From NCBI GenBank assembly GCA_007130355.1, contig SLSQ01000184.1, positions 1-22,374 on the forward strand: 22,374 nt of DNA. Direction: 5' to 3'. The translations under genes and the position numbers were made by a program. Positions 20,771 through 22,374 of the stretch are shown here, piece after piece. This DNA comes from Trueperaceae bacterium. GTDB lineage: Bacteria > Deinococcota > Deinococci > Deinococcales > Trueperaceae. Each line of letters starts with the position of its first letter. The first letter of the stretch is position 1. The notes below the pieces were generated by a model that saw only the letters and a program-made list of their open reading frames with translations, did not search any database and was not told the origin of the DNA.

Positions 20771-22374
20771 ATGGTGAAGGTCGAATCCCAACAGCGGACG
20801 CGCACGTGGACGCTCGGCGCCGCCCTGGTCGCGATGATCGCGGCCCTGGCGCTCGGCACCGCGCTCGCGCAGTCCTACAACGAGGCCCCGATGCTCGCCG
20901 ACCTGGTGGCGTCCGGCGACCTCCCGCCGGTCGAAGAGCGCCTCCCCGACGACCCGCTGGTCATCGAGCCGGTCGACCAGGTCGGGCAGTACGGTGGCGT
21001 CATGCGCCGCGCGTTCCTCGGGCCCGCCGACGCGAACAACTACGTCCGCGTCGTCTACGACGCCCTGGTGCGCTTCGACAGCGAGGGCGCCGAGATCGTT
21101 CCCCACATCGTCCGCGACTGGGAGTCGAACGACGACTTCACCGTCTGGACCTTCCACCTGCGCCCCGGCGCCAAGTGGTCGGACGGTCACCCGTTCACCT
21201 CCGACGCGATCATGTTCTGGTACGACAGCGTCATCGGCAACGAGGACCTGACGCCGTCGGTTCCGAGCTGGCTCCAGAACGAGGACGGCAGCGCCGCGGT
21301 CGTCAGCGCGCCGGACGACTACACCTTCCAGGTCGAGTTCCAGGACCCGAACACCCTGTTCCTGACCGAGCTCACCTTCCGGGACGGCGCCGACCGCACG
21401 CTCGCGATGTTCCTGCCCGGGCACTACCTGGAACAGTTCCACCCCGAGCACGCCGGTGAAGACGCCGTCGACGCGCTGGTCGCCGACGCCGGTCTGAACG
21501 ACTGGACCCAGCTGTTCCTGACCCGCGCCACCCCGACCGAGAACCCCGACCGGCCCACCATGGCCGCCTGGGTTCCGCACCAGAGCACCGTCTCCGACTC
21601 GATCTTCACGATCCGCCGGAACCCGTACTACATCGGCGTCGACACGGAGGGGAACCAGCTCCCGTACATCGACGACGTGCAGTTCCGGTTCTTCGCGGAC
21701 GCCGAGGCGCTCAACTTCGCGGCGGTGGCCGGCGAGTTCGACTTCCAGGCCCGTCACATCCAGATGACGAACTACCCGGTGCTGATCGACAACGCCGACC
21801 GCTCCGGCTACGAGATCATCACCTGGCCGACCTTCGGCGGGAACGACGCCGCCGTCTGGATCAACCAGAACTACACGATCGACGAGGAGCTCGGCGAACT
21901 GATGCGCGAGCGCGACTTCCGCACCGCGCTGTCCATCGGCATCGACCGGGACGAGATCCGCGAGTCGGCGTTCCTCGGCCTCGGCGAAGCCCGCCAGCCG
22001 GTCGCCGCGCCGTGGCACCCGTACTACCCCGGCGACGAGTACGCCTTCAACAACGTCGAGTTCGATCCGGACCGCGCCGAGCAGCTGCTCGACGACCTCG
22101 GTCTCGAGCGCGGCTCGGGCGGTATGCGTACGCTCCCGAGCGGGAACCCGCTCCGCGTCGAGATCTCGGTCGTCCCCGCCTTCGGCGAGTGGCCGGACGT
22201 GGCCCAGCTGGTCGCGGCCGACTGGGAGCGACTCGGCGTCGCCACCGACGTCCAGGTCCGCGAACGCAGCGCGCACTTCACCATGCGCGACAGCAACGAG
22301 CTGATCATGGAGATCTGGAACGAGGACACCAGCGCGTTCCCGTTCACCGGCAACCCGAAGATCGACCCGCGCAG
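20771..22374 (+). CDS. Family 5 (OppA/DppA-type) ABC solute-binding protein, 3' truncated by window end
   Basis: Extracellular binding protein of an Opp/Dpp-type importer; 534 codons are visible with no stop before the window edge. Residues 1-33 are a signal peptide with a basic start, a hydrophobic core (about 15-31) and probable cleavage at ALA-QS. The mature protein begins with a lead-in containing DQVGQYGG. It carries the SBP_bac_5 signature TFHLRPGAKWSDGHPFTSDA (about 134-153), NPYYIGVDTEGNQLPYID near 280-297 and a DRDEIRESAFLGLG block near 395-408. ATG at 20771 has AAAGGAG 6 bases upstream. Family 5 proteins bind peptides in some bacteria and oligosaccharides in others. The uronate-type operators in front of it favour an oligosaccharide such as an oligouronide, but that is an inference. 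Permease and ATPase genes probably follow beyond the window. Confidence 0.92.
   Translation, partial: MVKVESQQRTRTWTLGAALVAMIAALALGTALAQSYNEAPMLADLVASGDLPPVEERLPDDPLVIEPVDQVGQYGGVMRRAFLGPADANNYVRVVYDALVRFDSEGAEIVPHIVRDWESNDDFTVWTFHLRPGAKWSDGHPFTSDAIMFWYDSVIGNEDLTPSVPSWLQNEDGSAAVVSAPDDYTFQVEFQDPNTLFLTELTFRDGADRTLAMFLPGHYLEQFHPEHAGEDAVDALVADAGLNDWTQLFLTRATPTENPDRPTMAAWVPHQSTVSDSIFTIRRNPYYIGVDTEGNQLPYIDDVQFRFFADAEALNFAAVAGEFDFQARHIQMTNYPVLIDNADRSGYEIITWPTFGGNDAAVWINQNYTIDEELGELMRERDFRTALSIGIDRDEIRESAFLGLGEARQPVAAPWHPYYPGDEYAFNNVEFDPDRAEQLLDDLGLERGSGGMRTLPSGNPLRVEISVVPAFGEWPDVAQLVAADWERLGVATDVQVRERSAHFTMRDSNELIMEIWNEDTSAFPFTGNPKIDPR

Noticed and set aside
20429..22276. A 615-codon minus-strand frame covering the regulatory region and the family 5 binding protein.
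   Set aside because: It is antisense to a gene with a signal peptide, ribosome-binding site and SBP_bac_5 signature, and has no motifs of its own.
1..22374. tRNA or rRNA genes, CRISPR arrays, insertion sequences, attachment sites or phage genes.
   Set aside because: No cloverleaf-like segments, direct-repeat arrays, transposase motifs or terminal inverted repeats were recognised; genes are uniform in composition and tightly packed.

Overview
This window is GC-rich chromosomal DNA (about 70 percent G+C by eye) from a free-living bacterium that uses sugars and sugar acids. There are no RNA genes, insertion sequences, phage genes or CRISPR arrays. The UxaC/UxaE uronate route, MalK-type sugar ABC transporters, frequent GTG starts and secreted proteins whose signal peptides end in an A-Q junction (FAQG, ALAQS) would suit the Deinococcota (for example a Truepera-like lineage). 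That placement is an inference from style, not a phylogenetic result.

Region A (about 18-9906, all minus strand, read from right to left) is a glycoside uptake and hydrolysis operon. The order is a LacI regulator, a GH38 alpha-mannosidase of the MngB-like bacterial type, an extracellular sugar-binding protein, two CUT1-type permeases, a MalK/UgpC-type ATPase and a CehA/McbA-type PHP hydrolase. Its promoter has a perfect TTGACA -35 box that contains the stop codon of the preceding operon. Two related palindromes, centred 64 bp apart, flank the leader and look like autoregulatory LacI operators. A perfect 12-bp hairpin separates the binding-protein gene from the permeases.

Region B (9903-17779, all minus strand) is a seven-gene uronate and aldonate operon in which every gene overlaps the next by 1 or 4 bases. 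The order is a LacI regulator, tagaturonate epimerase UxaE, a small membrane protein resembling an ECF S component, a LarA-superfamily nickel-pincer racemase/epimerase, a phosphoribosyltransferase-gluconokinase fusion, uronate isomerase UxaC and a HisJ-type PHP phosphatase. UxaC and UxaE funnel glucuronate and galacturonate to fructuronate. The LarA-type enzyme next to a gluconokinase suggests that mannonate may be epimerised to gluconate and phosphorylated to 6-phosphogluconate, beside the classical UxuA route. The fructuronate reductase UxuB, KDG kinase and KDPG aldolase needed for the classical route are not in the window.

Region C (17798-22374) holds mannonate dehydratase uxuA (minus), a divergent AGE-family sugar epimerase (plus), a 405-bp regulatory region, and the start of a family 5 (OppA/DppA-type) binding protein that runs off the right end. 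The 12-bp operator-like palindrome GTTATCGYTAAC occurs just downstream of the region B promoter and twice in front of the family 5 binding protein. This suggests one LacI-family regulator (probably the one at 16584-17678) controls both uronate catabolism and a transporter for the corresponding oligosaccharides.
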